Positions 43,919 through 54,594 of a DNA stretch of 64,000 nucleotides are shown here, piece after piece. The notes beneath the pieces are model-generated. The model saw nothing but the letters and a program-made list of their open reading frames with translations. It had not been told where the DNA came from and did not search any database. Source of the stretch: Anaerococcus sp. (GTDB lineage Bacteria > Bacillota > Clostridia > Tissierellales > Peptoniphilaceae); the NCBI RefSeq assembly GCF_030825785.1, contig NZ_JAPJPG010000001.1, positions 1 through 64,000 on the forward strand, given 5' to 3'. How positions within the stretch are numbered: position 1 is the first letter of the stretch; each line of letters opens with the position of its first letter. The position numbers were made by a program, and so were the translations under genes.

Positions 43919-45370
43919 CTATATATTTAAAAATTCTATTTCTTTATCATCTTCAGTAACTTTATAGGCCAGATTCTTAAGATCTATTCTTGCTTTAGCT
44001 ACTGCACTTCCATCTTTATTCTTACGAGTAATTATTATTATGTTTTCTCCCTCATTTTCGACTGATATCGAACCTTCTAGGTCAAAAGCTTCTGACCTAT
44101 TTCTAAATTTAAAAAGCATTAGGAGGGCTTTCACTATAGGTCTTTCCACTTCCCTAGCTATCTCCTCATTGGAATAATAATGACGATTTATATTTCGCCC
44201 TTCTTTTGTTTCTTCAAGAAGCTTTAAGTCGTTTTTCCCCGCTAGAAATCCCACATAATAAACTTGAGGAATTCCAGGAGCAAATGCTTGAATAAGGCGA
44301 GCTATAAAGTATTTTTTATCATCATCTCCAAGAGCTGAATAGTAAGTAGTATTGATCTGATATATATCGAGATTGTTATATTCTGCTGTTGAATATTTCC
44401 TATTAACATTGGCTCCAACCTTATAAAGCTGGTCTGTAGTAAAGGCTATCTCATCATCGGTCATTATATCTTTTACATCAACCACACCAATACCATCGTG
44501 GGTATCTAGGGTGGTGAATTGTTTCATAGGGCTTTTTTCTAACCAATTTTTAAGTCTGTCTACCTTTCCAGAATAAAGGCTATATAAAGTTAGCATCGGC
44601 AAGGCAAAATCATATATAAAATAATCATGACTTGCTATTTTAAACTGTATCTTGTAATGTTCGTGAATTTCAGGCAGTATTTCTACATTATTTTTAACTG
44701 CCATCTCTCTTATCTTATCTAGTAAACCCCATATTTTAGGTTCTACAAAAAAGTCATTTGTATCTAGCTTTTTGATAGCATAAGCAAAGGCATCAAGTCT
44801 TATGATGTCACAGCCCTTTTTAGAAAGATTATCTATATTTTTCTTTATAAAATCCATAGTGACTTCAGTTCTAACATCTAGGTCAATCTGCTCTTCTCCA
44901 AATGTATTCCAAAGATTTTCAACAGATCCATCTTTAAATTTAATTTCTTGCTTGGGAGCCCTGTCTTTTCTTTTATAGATTAAATCTATATCGGCTTGGC
45001 TAGGACGATTTTCTGGCCAGAACTTATCCCAATTTAGGAATAAATCTTTATATTCACTATCTTCATGCTTTTCCTGATAGTCCTTATAGTATTTTGACTT
45101 TCGAGAAATATGATTGATCATAAAATCAAACATAAGATAGTATCTTTCTCCTAAGGCCTTAATATCTTCCCAATCTCCAAACTTAGGATCTACCTCATCA
45201 TAGTCGATTGGAGCAAAGCCCCTATCCCCTGTCGATGGAAAAAATGGTAATATATGGACGCCCCCTACGGCATCCTTAAAATATTTTTCTAAATTTTCTT
45301 TTAAATCTTTTAAATCTTTGCCTAAACTATCTGAATAAGTAATAAGCATAGTTTTGTTTTGAATTCCCAT
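43919..45370 (-). CDS. gtfA: Sucrose phosphorylase
   Basis: A 483-residue GH13_18 enzyme splitting sucrose with phosphate into glucose-1-phosphate and fructose. Nucleophile Asp193 ([13 protein letters not shown]), acid/base Glu234 ([10 protein letters not shown]) and [13 protein letters not shown] are all present, and the length is right for the family. In the msm operon it processes sucrose left after alpha-galactosidase removes galactose from raffinose, saving ATP. A cytoplasmic enzyme without signal peptide. Confidence 0.95.
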   Translation of the reverse strand: MGIQNKTMLITYSDSLGKDLKDLKENLEKYFKDAVGGVHILPFFPSTGDRGFAPIDYDEVDPKFGDWEDIKALGERYYLMFDFMINHISRKSKYYKDYQEKHEDSEYKDLFLNWDKFWPENRPSQADIDLIYKRKDRAPKQEIKFKDGSVENLWNTFGEEQIDLDVRTEVTMDFIKKNIDNLSKKGCDIIRLDAFAYAIKKLDTNDFFVEPKIWGLLDKIREMAVKNNVEILPEIHEHYKIQFKIASHDYFIYDFALPMLTLYSLYSGKVDRLKNWLEKSPMKQFTTLDTHDGIGVVDVKDIMTDDEIAFTTDQLYKVGANVNRKYSTAEYNNLDIYQINTTYYSALGDDDKKYFIARLIQAFAPGIPQVYYVGFLAGKNDLKLLEETKEGRNINRHYYSNEEIAREVERPIVKALLMLFKFRNRSEAFDLEGSISVENEGENIIIITRKNKDGSAVAKARIDLKNLAYKVTEDDKEIEFLNI

Positions 45371-45403
45371 AAGTTTCTCCTATTTTCTCATAAGTAGATA
45401 TGC

Positions 45404-46237
45404 CTATTTAACAGCACCCTTGCTCATTCCTGAAATAATATTCTTTTGGAATATTAGATAAACTATTGTTATTGTAATAATACCAACAACATAAGATGCA
45501 AAGCTTGGACCGTAGTCACTTAGATACTGGCCTGTGTAGTTGTATTGGAAAAGAGGTAATGACCAAAGGTCTGATGACTTGTTAAGTATCAAAAGTGGTA
45601 GCATAAAGTCATTCCAAAACCAAAGGGCATTTATTATAAGGGCTGTAGCGTGCATTGGCTTTAGCATAGGAAATATAATTTTCCTATAAGTTGTAAATCT
45701 ATCCGCTCCATCAATCTCAGCTGCCTCATCCAAGCTATCTGGCACACTTAGCTTGATATAGCCTACATAGAGGAACAAGGTTTGTGGGATTGAATAGGTT
45801 AGATATAGGATTACTAGGCCAAAGATATTTGCCATTCCAATACGACTCATCATAACTGTAATAGGAATCATAATGACTTGGAAGGGTACAAAAATCCCTA
45901 AAATTAGAAGGATATACATAATATTAAATGCACGGGACTTTGACATATTTCTTGCTATTGAATAAGCAGCAGCTGGTATAAATATAGTTACTAGGACAAC
46001 TGATGCTATTGTAATTATAGTTGAGTTTAAGAAATATTTTCCAATTCCATCTTCTATCAAGCGTCTAAAGTTATCCAAGGTAACTGGATTTGGAAAGCCA
46101 AAGAAGTTTTGCATTATATCCTTGGTCGTTTTAAAGGAACTGAAAATCGTAGCTAGTAGAGGAATCAATATTAGGAAAGATCCCACTATCAAGAGAACAT
46201 ACTTCCAGAATCTATTATTATTTTCTTCTATTTTCAT
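45404..46237 (-). CDS. msmG: Multiple-sugar ABC permease MsmG
   Basis: A 277-residue MalG-type permease with six membrane segments. ATG 46235-46237 (MKIEENNNRFWKY) follows GAGGAG; the longer frame runs back into msmF. The EAA loop is SLDEAAEIDGADRFTTYRKI, and the C-terminus IISGMSKGAVK is typical. Works with MsmF, MsmE and MsmK. Confidence 0.93.
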   Translation of the reverse strand: MKIEENNNRFWKYVLLIVGSFLILIPLLATIFSSFKTTKDIMQNFFGFPNPVTLDNFRRLIEDGIGKYFLNSTIITIASVVLVTIFIPAAAYSIARNMSKSRAFNIMYILLILGIFVPFQVIMIPITVMMSRIGMANIFGLVILYLTYSIPQTLFLYVGYIKLSVPDSLDEAAEIDGADRFTTYRKIIFPMLKPMHATALIINALWFWNDFMLPLLILNKSSDLWSLPLFQYNYTGQYLSDYGPSFASYVVGIITITIVYLIFQKNIISGMSKGAVK

Positions 46238-46247
46238 ATTTATCTCC

Positions 46248-47114
46248 TCATACTTCGTAACGTTTTGAAATCTTAATTTGGACAATAGAAACTATGGCTA
46301 TAAGCAAAAATAGTATAAGGGCTATGGCATTGGCGTAGCCGTATTGGTTGCTCTTAAAGGCGTAGTTATAAACTAAAAGTCCTATAGAGGTTGTGGAATT
46401 GCTAGGACCTCCTCCTGTAAGTGCAAAGATTTGATCAAAGGCTGTAAGCCCTGCCTTAAGGGCCATGATAAAGACCATAGATATGCTTGGCAAGAGGTAG
46501 GGTAGTTCTATGCTCCAAAATGTCTGTCTACTAGTTGCCCCATCAATAGCCGCCGCTTCTTTTATTTCTGTTGGAATTGTCTGTAGACCTGATAGGAAAA
46601 TTATTATTGGCATAGCAACTCCCTGCCAGAGCATTACAAATATAGCAGCGAAGATAGAACCGTAAGTCGTTCCCAAAAGACTAGTCTTTAGAAATTCTAT
46701 ATTTAAGGATTCTCCTATGGCTGGAAGTCCGTAGTTAAAGATTTGTTTGAAAATCAAAGATACGGTTAGGCCTGATAGGACAGCTGGGAAGAAGAACCAG
46801 GCTCTAAAAAAAGTTTGTCCCTTGATTTTTGAATTTAGGGCTCTAGCTATTAATATACCAAATACTATTTCTCCAACTATAAGGCATACAGTAAGTATCA
46901 AGGTAAAGCCTAAAGCCTTAAAGAACTTCTCATCAGTCATAAGGATTGAATAGTTATTTATTCCTACGAAATCAAAGTTATAGGTTAGCCCTGTCCAGTT
47001 GGTAAAGCTGTAAAAAGCTCCCTGTAACATTGGAAAATAGAAAAATATGGCTTGTAATATCAAAGGTATGATTAAAAAGGTCCAACCCCAATGTTTATTT
47101 AAAAACTTTCTCAT
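46248..47114 (-). CDS. msmF: Multiple-sugar ABC permease MsmF
   Basis: A 288-residue MalF-type permease with six membrane segments. The start (MRKFLNKHWGWTFLIIPL) follows AAAAGGAG. EAA loop: EIKEAAAIDGATSRQTFWSI. FTNWTGL near residue 37 is common to this group. Five bases after msmE and ten before the msmG start. Confidence 0.93.
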   Translation of the reverse strand: MRKFLNKHWGWTFLIIPLILQAIFFYFPMLQGAFYSFTNWTGLTYNFDFVGINNYSILMTDEKFFKALGFTLILTVCLIVGEIVFGILIARALNSKIKGQTFFRAWFFFPAVLSGLTVSLIFKQIFNYGLPAIGESLNIEFLKTSLLGTTYGSIFAAIFVMLWQGVAMPIIIFLSGLQTIPTEIKEAAAIDGATSRQTFWSIELPYLLPSISMVFIMALKAGLTAFDQIFALTGGGPSNSTTSIGLLVYNYAFKSNQYGYANAIALILFLLIAIVSIVQIKISKRYEV

Positions 47115-47119
47115 GTTAT

Positions 47120-48391
47120 TTACTCCTTTTTATTGCTAGCTTTCATCGGATTAAAGAAAGCATTGAGCTCCTTAGCTAATTGGGCCCTGTCTTGTGTTAG
47201 TAGATAATTAGTTGTAGCTTGGAAGAAGTCCTCTTCACTATTCCACTCTTGACCCAACCAAACATAGTGTCTGTCAGTAAAAGCAAGCTTATACAAAGGT
47301 GCAAGTGGCGAATCTTCATTCTCCTTTACTCCCTTTACAGCAACCGGTGACCCATCTACATCGTAGTACTTTTGCATAGCTTCCTTACTTGTCATGTATT
47401 CTAGAAAGCGGTCTGCTTCTTCAGGGTGTTTAGTATTTTCTGATATAGAAAGTGCCAAGTCTCCTGCTCCTACTGTAACTTCCTCTCTCTTATTTACTCC
47501 TGGGAAAGCAAAGGTAGCTACTTCAAATTCAGGGTTTTGTTGGCTAATTGCCGCAAGTACCCAAGATCCACCAGCAAGCATTAGGGATTTTTCTGTTGCG
47601 TAGGCAACCACAGAATCATTGTATGAGGCCCCTTCCCAGTTTCTTTGAGCATTTCCCTTATCTGCTAGCAAGTCTAGGTACTCGCTGTCTTTTACTAGGA
47701 TATCGTCCTTTTCATTAATTGAATTTACCTCAGAATATCTTAGATAATCGTTTGCTTTCTCATCACTTCCTGTAATATTAATCAAGGAAAGTTGATGGTA
47801 CCCATTCAGGGTCCAACCCTCACTACCTGCTACGGCAAAAGGAACTTCTCCCTTAGCCTTAATATCTTCTACTAGCTTTTTGAATTCTTCCCAAGTTTCA
47901 GGAACCTTTAGTCCTAATTCATCGAATTTTGTCTTGTTGTAGTAGATACAATAGAAGTTAGCTGATAAAGGGACATTGTAAATTTTTCCATCTATGGCGT
48001 ACTTTTTCTCATAATCATTTACTATATTAGAAAGATAAGTCGCTTCGCTTAAATCTTTAAAGTAGCCCGCCTTGGCCCATTCCTTAAAGTCCATATTTTG
48101 TGGGTGTATATTAACGATATCTGGGCTATCGCCCGCAAGCATACGGGTTTTAAGCACTGTTCCGGCATCCGGTACGCTTGTCATGTTTACCTTTATGTCA
48201 GGATTTTCTTTTTCAAAATCTTTTACTATTTCCTCTAAGGTGTCGACCATTTCTTTTTTCTGGTTGAAAAATTCGATCACGACCCTACCGTCTGCGGACT
48301 TTTCTTCCTTATTAGAACAGGAAGTAAGATTTATGAGAACGATCAAAAAGAAGACCATCCTCCTTATAATAAATCTCTTATTTTTTTTCAT
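47120..48391 (-). CDS. msmE: Multiple-sugar-binding lipoprotein MsmE
   Basis: A 423-residue family-1 binding lipoprotein. A basic N-terminus and hydrophobic stretch end in the lipobox NLTSC. VVIEFFNQKKEMVDTLEEIV, SVPDAGTVLKTRMLAGDSPD and VPLSANFYCIYYNKTKFDEL resemble MsmE/RafE. It should bind raffinose-, melibiose- or isomaltose-type sugars, judging from the adjacent aga, gtfA and dexB. 20 bases after aga. Confidence 0.92.
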   Translation of the reverse strand: MKKNKRFIIRRMVFFLIVLINLTSCSNKEEKSADGRVVIEFFNQKKEMVDTLEEIVKDFEKENPDIKVNMTSVPDAGTVLKTRMLAGDSPDIVNIHPQNMDFKEWAKAGYFKDLSEATYLSNIVNDYEKKYAIDGKIYNVPLSANFYCIYYNKTKFDELGLKVPETWEEFKKLVEDIKAKGEVPFAVAGSEGWTLNGYHQLSLINITGSDEKANDYLRYSEVNSINEKDDILVKDSEYLDLLADKGNAQRNWEGASYNDSVVAYATEKSLMLAGGSWVLAAISQQNPEFEVATFAFPGVNKREEVTVGAGDLALSISENTKHPEEADRFLEYMTSKEAMQKYYDVDGSPVAVKGVKENEDSPLAPLYKLAFTDRHYVWLGQEWNSEEDFFQATTNYLLTQDRAQLAKELNAFFNPMKASNKKE

Positions 48392-48411
48392 TTCTTTCTC
48401 CTTTTAGAAAT

Positions 48412-50580
48412 TTAAGCTTCAATTTTAGTAAAGTAATATTGTTTACTTAGGAAATCTCCCTCATCCATTGCTATAGTTAGACCAGCATACATAAGCTCTG
48501 CTCCTGAGTATACCTTATTTGTTCCATGCAAACGATATATGCTTTCTTCTTCAAGACCCTTTAGCTTAAGAGTAGTTTCAATCTCTTCTATAGTTGAAAG
48601 TTTCCTTACATAAGTCACTAGAATCCTATCATCTTTTACAAATTCTACAGCAGCTTCATTACTCTCTCTGCTCGGATTAATTAACCTGTATTGTCTTCCA
48701 AATTGAATTATAGGGCGAATTTCTTTGTACAAGTTTACTTGCTCTTTTATCCCGTTTTTTTCTTCCTCGCTTAATTTGCTTAAATCTAGTTCATAACCAA
48801 AATTGCCCATCATAGCGACATGACCTCTAGTTTTAAGAGGAGTTACTCGCTTCATCTGGTGATTAGGTGAGGCTGAAACATGGGCTCCCATACTTATAGT
48901 TGGATAAAGGAAGGTCGAACCATATTGGATTGGAAGCCTATTTATAGCATCTGTATTATCGCTTGCCCAAACTTGGGGGAAATATCTCATAACTCCAAGA
49001 TCGTTTCTTCCACCACCTCCCGAGCATGACTCAAAGAGTACATCTGAATGTTTTTCTGTCAAGAACTTAACTAAATCATAAAATCCTAGCATATATTTAT
49101 GGGCTTGCTCAATCGTTTCGAGATAATCTTTACCATTTCCAATATTTGTAATATTTCTATTATAATCCCATTTTATATAATCGATATCATGATTTGATAG
49201 AAGATCATCTAGTATTTCTTTAAGATAAGCCACTACCTCTGGGTTCGCTAAATTAAGGACAAGTTGATTTCTTGAATAACTATGGTCTCTCTTAGGTGCT
49301 TGGATAGCCCAGTCTGGATGCTTTCTGTAAAGATTACTATCCACAGAAATCATTTCAGGCTCGACCCAAAGGCCAAATTTCATCCCCTTTTTGTGAACAT
49401 CGCTTATAAGTTCACTAAGCTTACAGCCGATCTTCTTTTCATTTACCTGCCAATCTCCCAGAGCCCTATTGTCATCAAAACGATTGCCAAACCAGCCATC
49501 ATCGAGGACGAAAAGCTCAATTCCAAGCTTACTTGCTTCATCGGTTAAGCTAGCTATCTTATCCTTATCAAAGTCAAAGTATGTAGCCTCCCAGTTGTTA
49601 ATTAGGATTGGTCTTTTCTCATAAGCAAAGTTTTTGGCCATGATATGGTTTTGTACAAAGCTTTGACTTTCCTGGCTTAGTTTTGTAAGACCCTTATCTG
49701 AATAAGTTAGTAAGGCTACTGGAGTATCGAAGCTCTCACCTGGTCTAAGCTTCCAAGCGAAATTATCATCAGCAATTCCAATCGAAACCCTGACTTCATT
49801 TAATTGGCTTTTCTCAACACTTGCTTGGAAATTGCCACTATACATTAGCTGAAGGGCCCAGACTTCACCATAATCTTCATTTGCCAGAGAGTCTGATAAG
49901 ATTATAGCTGGAGTTTGAGAGTGGCCAGATGCCCCACGGTTTGAAGATACCGAAAACATTCCCTGATCTACCTTTCGGCGGCGGAGAGTTTTCTCTCTAG
50001 CGTAGGCTCCCTGTAAGCTTATTATATCATAAGAAGAAGCAGGCATATCAAACATAGCAGATAAATCTCTGTGAATAACTACTTCTTGGTTTGACTTATT
50101 TACCAAGCTTGTAAAGGTAGATATGGTTGGAGAATCCTCGTATGCTGTGTAGTAGATTTTTAGTTCAAGCTCACTAACTTCATCCTCCAAAACTAAAAGA
50201 AGAGTCTCAGCCCCATTTTTAGAGTGTGGATTTGGAAGTCCTTCTGCATCGACTTCATAATCTAGAATATGACTTTCTTTTATTTTAAATAGTGTAAGTT
50301 CATTGTTACCATGCTCAATTTTAATCGATGGATGCCTAAAGTCCCCAAAGCCATGGACTCCAAAGGCTTGCCTTTGCGTATCGTAACTATAAGTCCTGTC
50401 ATCGGGATTTTGTGTTGCTGAAAAAGCGTGGTCCTTTTCAAATACCCTATTCGAAAAATTATAATTCTTAATACTTTTTCCTAGGTGTTTAAGTAACAAA
50501 TCTCCATCACGATTTTCTAAAATCATCGACAGGCCCTTAGCATGCACGTAGTAGAGCCTATCTTTAATAATAATTCCCAT
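48412..50580 (-). CDS. aga: Alpha-galactosidase (GH36)
   Basis: A 722-residue cytoplasmic GH36 enzyme that removes alpha-1,6-galactose from raffinose, melibiose and stachyose. N-terminal beta-supersandwich (1-330), then the (beta/alpha)8 barrel. Nucleophile Asp472 (YIKWDYNRN) and the acid/base region SDNTDAINR (Asp541/Asp544), with CSGGGGRND, match the family. AGGAGG precedes the ATG. First gene of the msm operon, divergent from msmR. Confidence 0.96.
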   Translation of the reverse strand: MGIIIKDRLYYVHAKGLSMILENRDGDLLLKHLGKSIKNYNFSNRVFEKDHAFSATQNPDDRTYSYDTQRQAFGVHGFGDFRHPSIKIEHGNNELTLFKIKESHILDYEVDAEGLPNPHSKNGAETLLLVLEDEVSELELKIYYTAYEDSPTISTFTSLVNKSNQEVVIHRDLSAMFDMPASSYDIISLQGAYAREKTLRRRKVDQGMFSVSSNRGASGHSQTPAIILSDSLANEDYGEVWALQLMYSGNFQASVEKSQLNEVRVSIGIADDNFAWKLRPGESFDTPVALLTYSDKGLTKLSQESQSFVQNHIMAKNFAYEKRPILINNWEATYFDFDKDKIASLTDEASKLGIELFVLDDGWFGNRFDDNRALGDWQVNEKKIGCKLSELISDVHKKGMKFGLWVEPEMISVDSNLYRKHPDWAIQAPKRDHSYSRNQLVLNLANPEVVAYLKEILDDLLSNHDIDYIKWDYNRNITNIGNGKDYLETIEQAHKYMLGFYDLVKFLTEKHSDVLFESCSGGGGRNDLGVMRYFPQVWASDNTDAINRLPIQYGSTFLYPTISMGAHVSASPNHQMKRVTPLKTRGHVAMMGNFGYELDLSKLSEEEKNGIKEQVNLYKEIRPIIQFGRQYRLINPSRESNEAAVEFVKDDRILVTYVRKLSTIEEIETTLKLKGLEEESIYRLHGTNKVYSGAELMYAGLTIAMDEGDFLSKQYYFTKIEA

Positions 50581-50614
50581 AGATTCCTCCTCTATTTATA
50601 TAAATTATATAATA

Positions 50615-50628
50615 TGAAAGCGATTCCT
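50615..50628. promoter_or_regulatory. CcpA cre site between aga and msmR
   Basis: TGAAAGCGATTCCT fits the cre consensus TGWAANCGNTWNCW at every position. It overlaps the spacer and -35 region of the likely aga promoter (minus-strand TATAAT, 50604-50609) and the start region of msmR transcription, so glucose repression of both is expected. Confidence 0.7.
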
Positions 50629-50681
50629 TGAATGGACTTTTGTTGTTCCTATATGGTAAAATGTTACTATTGGAGAGTACT

Positions 50682-51503
50682 ATGGTTATTTATTCTGAAT
50701 TTGATACACTTAGTATGGATGTATCGGTTGATTTTGTGGGTTACGAAGACTGCAAATCTTTGCAAGATTTCGGCCCTGCCATAAGGGATAATTATGTCCT
50801 TCACTATATAAGTAGCGGGTCGGGCTATTTTCATTACAAGAAAGAAAAAATATTTTTGAAGAGGGGTGATTTGTTTTTATTAAAGGCAAATGAACTTACC
50901 TACTACCAGGCAGATAAGGACGAGCCTTGGTCTTATTATTGGATTGGTATAAACGGCAATAGGATTAAGGATTATCTGTCTTTATCTAGCATTCATGAAT
51001 TTTCTTATATCAAATCATCTGATACTTGTGATACGAAAAAGCTAGGAAGCATAATAAAATCGATGGTCGAGCATTCTGAAAGTATAGACGACCATAACCT
51101 AAAGCTTCTTAAGCTTATTGGTCAAAGCTACGAAGTTTTATATGAGTTAATTAAGATTGCTCCACAAGCTAATAAAAAGCAAGTAAGCAGTCGCACACAA
51201 ATATGCCTTGATTGTAGGCGTATAATAGAAACCCAATATAACAAGGCCGATTTATCAATCCAGGATATTGCATCTCAGCTTAATGTCAATAGAAGCTATC
51301 TAACAAGGATCTTTAAGGAATACACATCTATGTCTCCCAAACAGTATCTACAAGAAATTAGGATGAAAAGAGCCTATCAGCTTCTAGAAAATACCAAGGA
51401 ATCGGTAAAGGTAATTGCTTATTCGGTAGGCTTTAAGGATCCCTTATATTTTTCTAAGGCCTTTAAGGAATTCTATGACAAAAGTCCTAGCGATTATAGA
51501 TAG
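50682..51503 (+). CDS. msmR: AraC-family activator of the msm operon
   Basis: A 273-residue regulator. N-terminal AraC cupin sugar-binding domain (about 1-150: YISSGSGYFHYKKEKIFLKR, PWSYYWIGI) and C-terminal double HTH (about 180-273: LSIQDIASQLNVNRSYLTRI, PKQYLQEIRM, VGFKDPLYFSKAFKEFYDKS). Start taken at ATG 50682, GGAG upstream; an in-frame TTG lies earlier. Divergence from aga matches msmR of S. mutans, which activates on raffinose or melibiose. Confidence 0.9.
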   Translation: MVIYSEFDTLSMDVSVDFVGYEDCKSLQDFGPAIRDNYVLHYISSGSGYFHYKKEKIFLKRGDLFLLKANELTYYQADKDEPWSYYWIGINGNRIKDYLSLSSIHEFSYIKSSDTCDTKKLGSIIKSMVEHSESIDDHNLKLLKLIGQSYEVLYELIKIAPQANKKQVSSRTQICLDCRRIIETQYNKADLSIQDIASQLNVNRSYLTRIFKEYTSMSPKQYLQEIRMKRAYQLLENTKESVKVIAYSVGFKDPLYFSKAFKEFYDKSPSDYR

Positions 51504-51540
51504 GCCCTAATATTTTAAATTTATATATCAACATAAAAAT

Positions 51541-51569
51541 AGCTAGACCAAGATTAACTTAGTCTAGCT
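51541..51569. terminator. Bidirectional terminator between msmR and tag
   Basis: AGCTAGAC/GTCTAGCT with a 13-base loop and an A/T-rich flank on each side. Confidence 0.75.
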
Positions 51570-51572
51570 GTT

Positions 51573-52115
51573 TTAGTGTTTAAAGCAAGAAAGAGAGTGG
51601 CAATTTATTCTTCCTATGGCTTCTAGGAAGGAGTGAATTGTAACTGGTCCTACGAAGGAGAATGATTTATCTTTCATATCCTTTGATAGTTTATCGGAAA
51701 GTTTGCTTTTTGCTATTACTTCTCCTTCTTTTCTCCTATAGTCTATGGGCTCTTTGATGAAGTTTTCTAGATACCTATCAAAAGATCCGTATTCTTCTCT
51801 TACTTTTATGAAGGCCTTGGCGTTTTTTACCAAGGCTATTAACTTTTTCTTGTTTCGGATTATTTTATCATTTGCCATGAGCTCTTCGATTTTTTGATCA
51901 TCATAGGAGGCTATTTTTCTATAATTAAAGCCGTCGAAGGCCTCTCTCATGGCCTCTCTTTTCTTTAGGATTATTTCAAAGCTAATACCTGCCTGCATAA
52001 ATTCCAAGACAAGGATCTCGAAGATATAATCATCATCGTGGCTTATATTTCCGTATTCCTCATCGTGATATCTTTCAAGGAGATCACCTTTGGCCCATTC
52101 GCATCTTTTTTTCAT
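51573..52115 (-). CDS. tag: DNA-3-methyladenine glycosylase I
   Basis: A 180-residue base-excision repair enzyme removing 3-methyladenine. RCEWAKGD and YHDEEYG at the start, FEILVLEFMQAGISFEIILK and the late FVGPVTIHSFLEAIG are conserved. The zinc ligands (Cys near residue 5, His17, and His/Cys in HSLSCFKH at the end) are kept. Starts directly at the uppP stop; last gene of a five-gene operon. Confidence 0.95.
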   Translation of the reverse strand: MKKRCEWAKGDLLERYHDEEYGNISHDDDYIFEILVLEFMQAGISFEIILKKREAMREAFDGFNYRKIASYDDQKIEELMANDKIIRNKKKLIALVKNAKAFIKVREEYGSFDRYLENFIKEPIDYRRKEGEVIAKSKLSDKLSKDMKDKSFSFVGPVTIHSFLEAIGRINCHSLSCFKH

Positions 52116-52997
52116 CTAAAAGAATAAAAAGTAAATAAATACTACGATAGCTAGTATTATTCTATAGATTCCAAATGGAATAAAGTCATTGTTTCTGATG
52201 TAAGCCATGAATTTCTTTATAACAAAATATGCTACAAGAAAGCTTAGGACCATGCCCAAAAGGATTAGGAGCCATTGGTAGGCACTAAATCCTCCGAAGT
52301 TCTTAATTACTTTAAGTAAAGTTGCCCCAAGCATAGTAGGAATGGCTAGAAAAAATGAGAATTCTGCTGCAGCAGATCTTGATATTCCTAGGATCATGGC
52401 TCCCATAATTGTTGCAGCTGACCTACTTGTTCCTGGAATCATGGCAAGAGTTTGGAAGAATCCTATAGCAAGCACGGTCTTATAGGAAACCATAGCTATA
52501 TTATCGTGCCTAAAGCCCTTGTTTCCTTTATTTCTTTTTTCTACAAAGATTATTATTAGACCCCATACTAGTAGCATAGTTGCAACAACCATTGGATTAA
52601 ATAGGTGCTCATCTATGAAATCATCAAAGAGTAGGCCTAAGATCATGGCTGGAAGGATTCCTACTATAACTCTTTTCCAAAGCTCTATTGTCTTCTTGTC
52701 TGGATGGGTTAGTCTAAAGTAGAATCTGGATTGACCATTTAGCTTATCGTAGTTTCTAGGAAAGTATCTTTCTGTCTTTTCCCTATCCCAAGGGTTGAGC
52801 CTTTTAAAGTAAATCACTACGACAGATAGGATTGCCCCTAGTTGGATGATTATATTGAAGGCGTTGGAAAATCCTTCTGGTTCGAGCTTTACAAATTGAT
52901 TTACTAAGATCAAATGCCCAGTCGATGATACTGGCAAGAATTCCGTAACTCCTTCTACTATAGAAAGGATTAGGACTTTTATAAAATCTATTATCAT
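52116..52997 (-). CDS. uppP: Undecaprenyl-diphosphatase
   Basis: A 293-residue membrane enzyme recycling the lipid carrier of wall synthesis and conferring bacitracin tolerance. VEGVTEFLPVSSTGHLIL (15-32) and the PGTSRSAATIMGAM motif are the two active-site boxes of the UppP/BacA family. Its start overlaps the ttcA-like gene stop by 4 bases (ATGA). Confidence 0.96.
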   Translation of the reverse strand: MIIDFIKVLILSIVEGVTEFLPVSSTGHLILVNQFVKLEPEGFSNAFNIIIQLGAILSVVVIYFKRLNPWDREKTERYFPRNYDKLNGQSRFYFRLTHPDKKTIELWKRVIVGILPAMILGLLFDDFIDEHLFNPMVVATMLLVWGLIIIFVEKRNKGNKGFRHDNIAMVSYKTVLAIGFFQTLAMIPGTSRSAATIMGAMILGISRSAAAEFSFFLAIPTMLGATLLKVIKNFGGFSAYQWLLILLGMVLSFLVAYFVIKKFMAYIRNNDFIPFGIYRIILAIVVFIYFLFF

Positions 52998-53803
52998 TCA
53001 AATTCCTCCAAAAACGAGTGTTTTTCTCCCTTTATTTGATAGCCTAGGACCATATCGCAATTGACATTTTCTGCTGATCTTAGGATTGACTTTTCTACAT
53101 CTGGGTTGTCTTTTTTAAGTTCTGCTATTAATTCTTTTATTTTCTTTCTAGTGTAAGATTCGCTAGATTTGGTGACTGTGCAGGCACAATTTAGGGCAGA
53201 TAGAGATACGTAATCCCTCCATCTTTTGATATCATCCTCGTGAAGATAATAAAGAGGCCTAATTAGCTCCATATCCTCAAAGTTTTGGGCAATAAGCTTA
53301 GGCTTCATAGTCTTGAAGTTTCCTGCATAGAGGACATTCATCATGGTTGTCTCGATTACATCATTCATATGATGGCCCAGGGCTACTTTATTGCATCCTA
53401 ACTCCTTTGCCTTGGCATAGAGAAATCCCCTTCTCATCCTAGCACACATATAGCAAGGGTAGTCTCCCTTGGTTATGGTCTCGGCTACTTCGAAAACTTC
53501 CGAATCATAAATTGTAGCATCTATATTAAGATAGGCCAGGTTTTTTTCTAGTAAGTCTCTATTTTCCTTATCGTAGCCTGGATCCATAGAGATATATTCT
53601 ACATCAAACTTTACCCTAGAGTGCTTATGTAATTCTTCGATAAGCTTTGCAAGAATCAAGGAATCCTTGCCGCCAGATATGGCAACAGCGACCTTGTCTC
53701 CTTCATTTATCAAGGAAAACTCCTTGACCGCCTTGATAAAAGGCGACCAGATTTCCTTCCTGTATTTTTTTATAAGTGATCTTTTAATTTCTACTAATTC
53801 CAT
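52994..53803 (-). CDS. ttcA: TtcA-family tRNA thiolation enzyme
   Basis: A 269-residue PP-loop ATPase. VAVAISGGKDSLILAKLI holds the SGGKDS pyrophosphate loop, PCYMCARMRRGFLY the CxxC for the Fe-S cluster, and NCACTVTK the third Cys. E. coli TtcA makes 2-thiocytidine at tRNA position 32. The Gram-positive relatives are less studied, so the exact target is inferred. Overlaps both neighbours in the operon. Confidence 0.82.
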   Translation of the reverse strand: MELVEIKRSLIKKYRKEIWSPFIKAVKEFSLINEGDKVAVAISGGKDSLILAKLIEELHKHSRVKFDVEYISMDPGYDKENRDLLEKNLAYLNIDATIYDSEVFEVAETITKGDYPCYMCARMRRGFLYAKAKELGCNKVALGHHMNDVIETTMMNVLYAGNFKTMKPKLIAQNFEDMELIRPLYYLHEDDIKRWRDYVSLSALNCACTVTKSSESYTRKKIKELIAELKKDNPDVEKSILRSAENVNCDMVLGYQIKGEKHSFLEEFE

Positions 53804-54594
53804 TATAACTCCACTATTTTTGAAGGTATGTATCTTTCACAAACCTCCAAGCTTATATCTTTTTCTGTATCAAGTCCCAAACTTGTAAGATAATTATCTA
53901 CTGTAAGTCTTGAAAGCTCTGGGGTGTTGTTGGTATCTGATAGGTGGGATAGAAAAACTGTCTCATTCTTACCAACTAGGGCATCTGCTAGAGCCTCCGC
54001 CGACTGGTCATTTGACAAATGTCCCATATTCCCCATAACTCTAAGCTTAAGATTATGTGGATATGGCCCAAGCTTTAGGGCTTCTAGGTCGTGATTTGCT
54101 TCCATATAATATATATCAGATCCCTTGATCTCGTAGGCAATTTTCTCATCTATTATTCCTGTATCAGAAATAAGGCTTATCTTTTTATTTCCCAGATAGA
54201 TAACATATCCAACAGGTTCCATAGCATCATGATGGATGGATATTGGGAGGATATCCATTGACTTAAAGTTTATGAACTGATTTGTCTTAAATATTTTTAT
54301 ATTCTCTTCCTTTAATCTCTTAGCCTTTTTAGAAAAACCCTTCCAGGTTCCCTCGTTGGCATAGATTGGAATATCAAATCTTCTCGATAGAACTCCTGCT
54401 CCTTGGATGTGGTCGTTGTGCTCGTGAGTGAGAAATATCCCATCGAGATCCTTTGCTTTCTCCCCTATTTGGCCTAGGAGATTTTCTATTTTTCTTCCGG
54501 AAAATCCCGCATCGATTAGTATGCGAGAACCCTTGTATTCGAGAAAGCTTACATTGCCTGATGATCCAGAAGATAAGGTTACAAATCTAGACAT
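53803..54594 (-). CDS. MBL-fold hydrolase, WalJ/YycJ type
   Basis: A 263-residue metallo-beta-lactamase-fold protein. THEHNDHIQGAG is the metal motif; MSRFVTLSSGSSGNVSFLEY at the start and 'VFLSHLSDTNNTPE' later match WalJ/YycJ, a predicted nuclease linked to the WalRK system in other Firmicutes. walRK is not here. It overlaps the HAD gene by 8 bases and ttcA by one. Confidence 0.85.
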   Translation of the reverse strand: MSRFVTLSSGSSGNVSFLEYKGSRILIDAGFSGRKIENLLGQIGEKAKDLDGIFLTHEHNDHIQGAGVLSRRFDIPIYANEGTWKGFSKKAKRLKEENIKIFKTNQFINFKSMDILPISIHHDAMEPVGYVIYLGNKKISLISDTGIIDEKIAYEIKGSDIYYMEANHDLEALKLGPYPHNLKLRVMGNMGHLSNDQSAEALADALVGKNETVFLSHLSDTNNTPELSRLTVDNYLTSLGLDTEKDISLEVCERYIPSKIVEL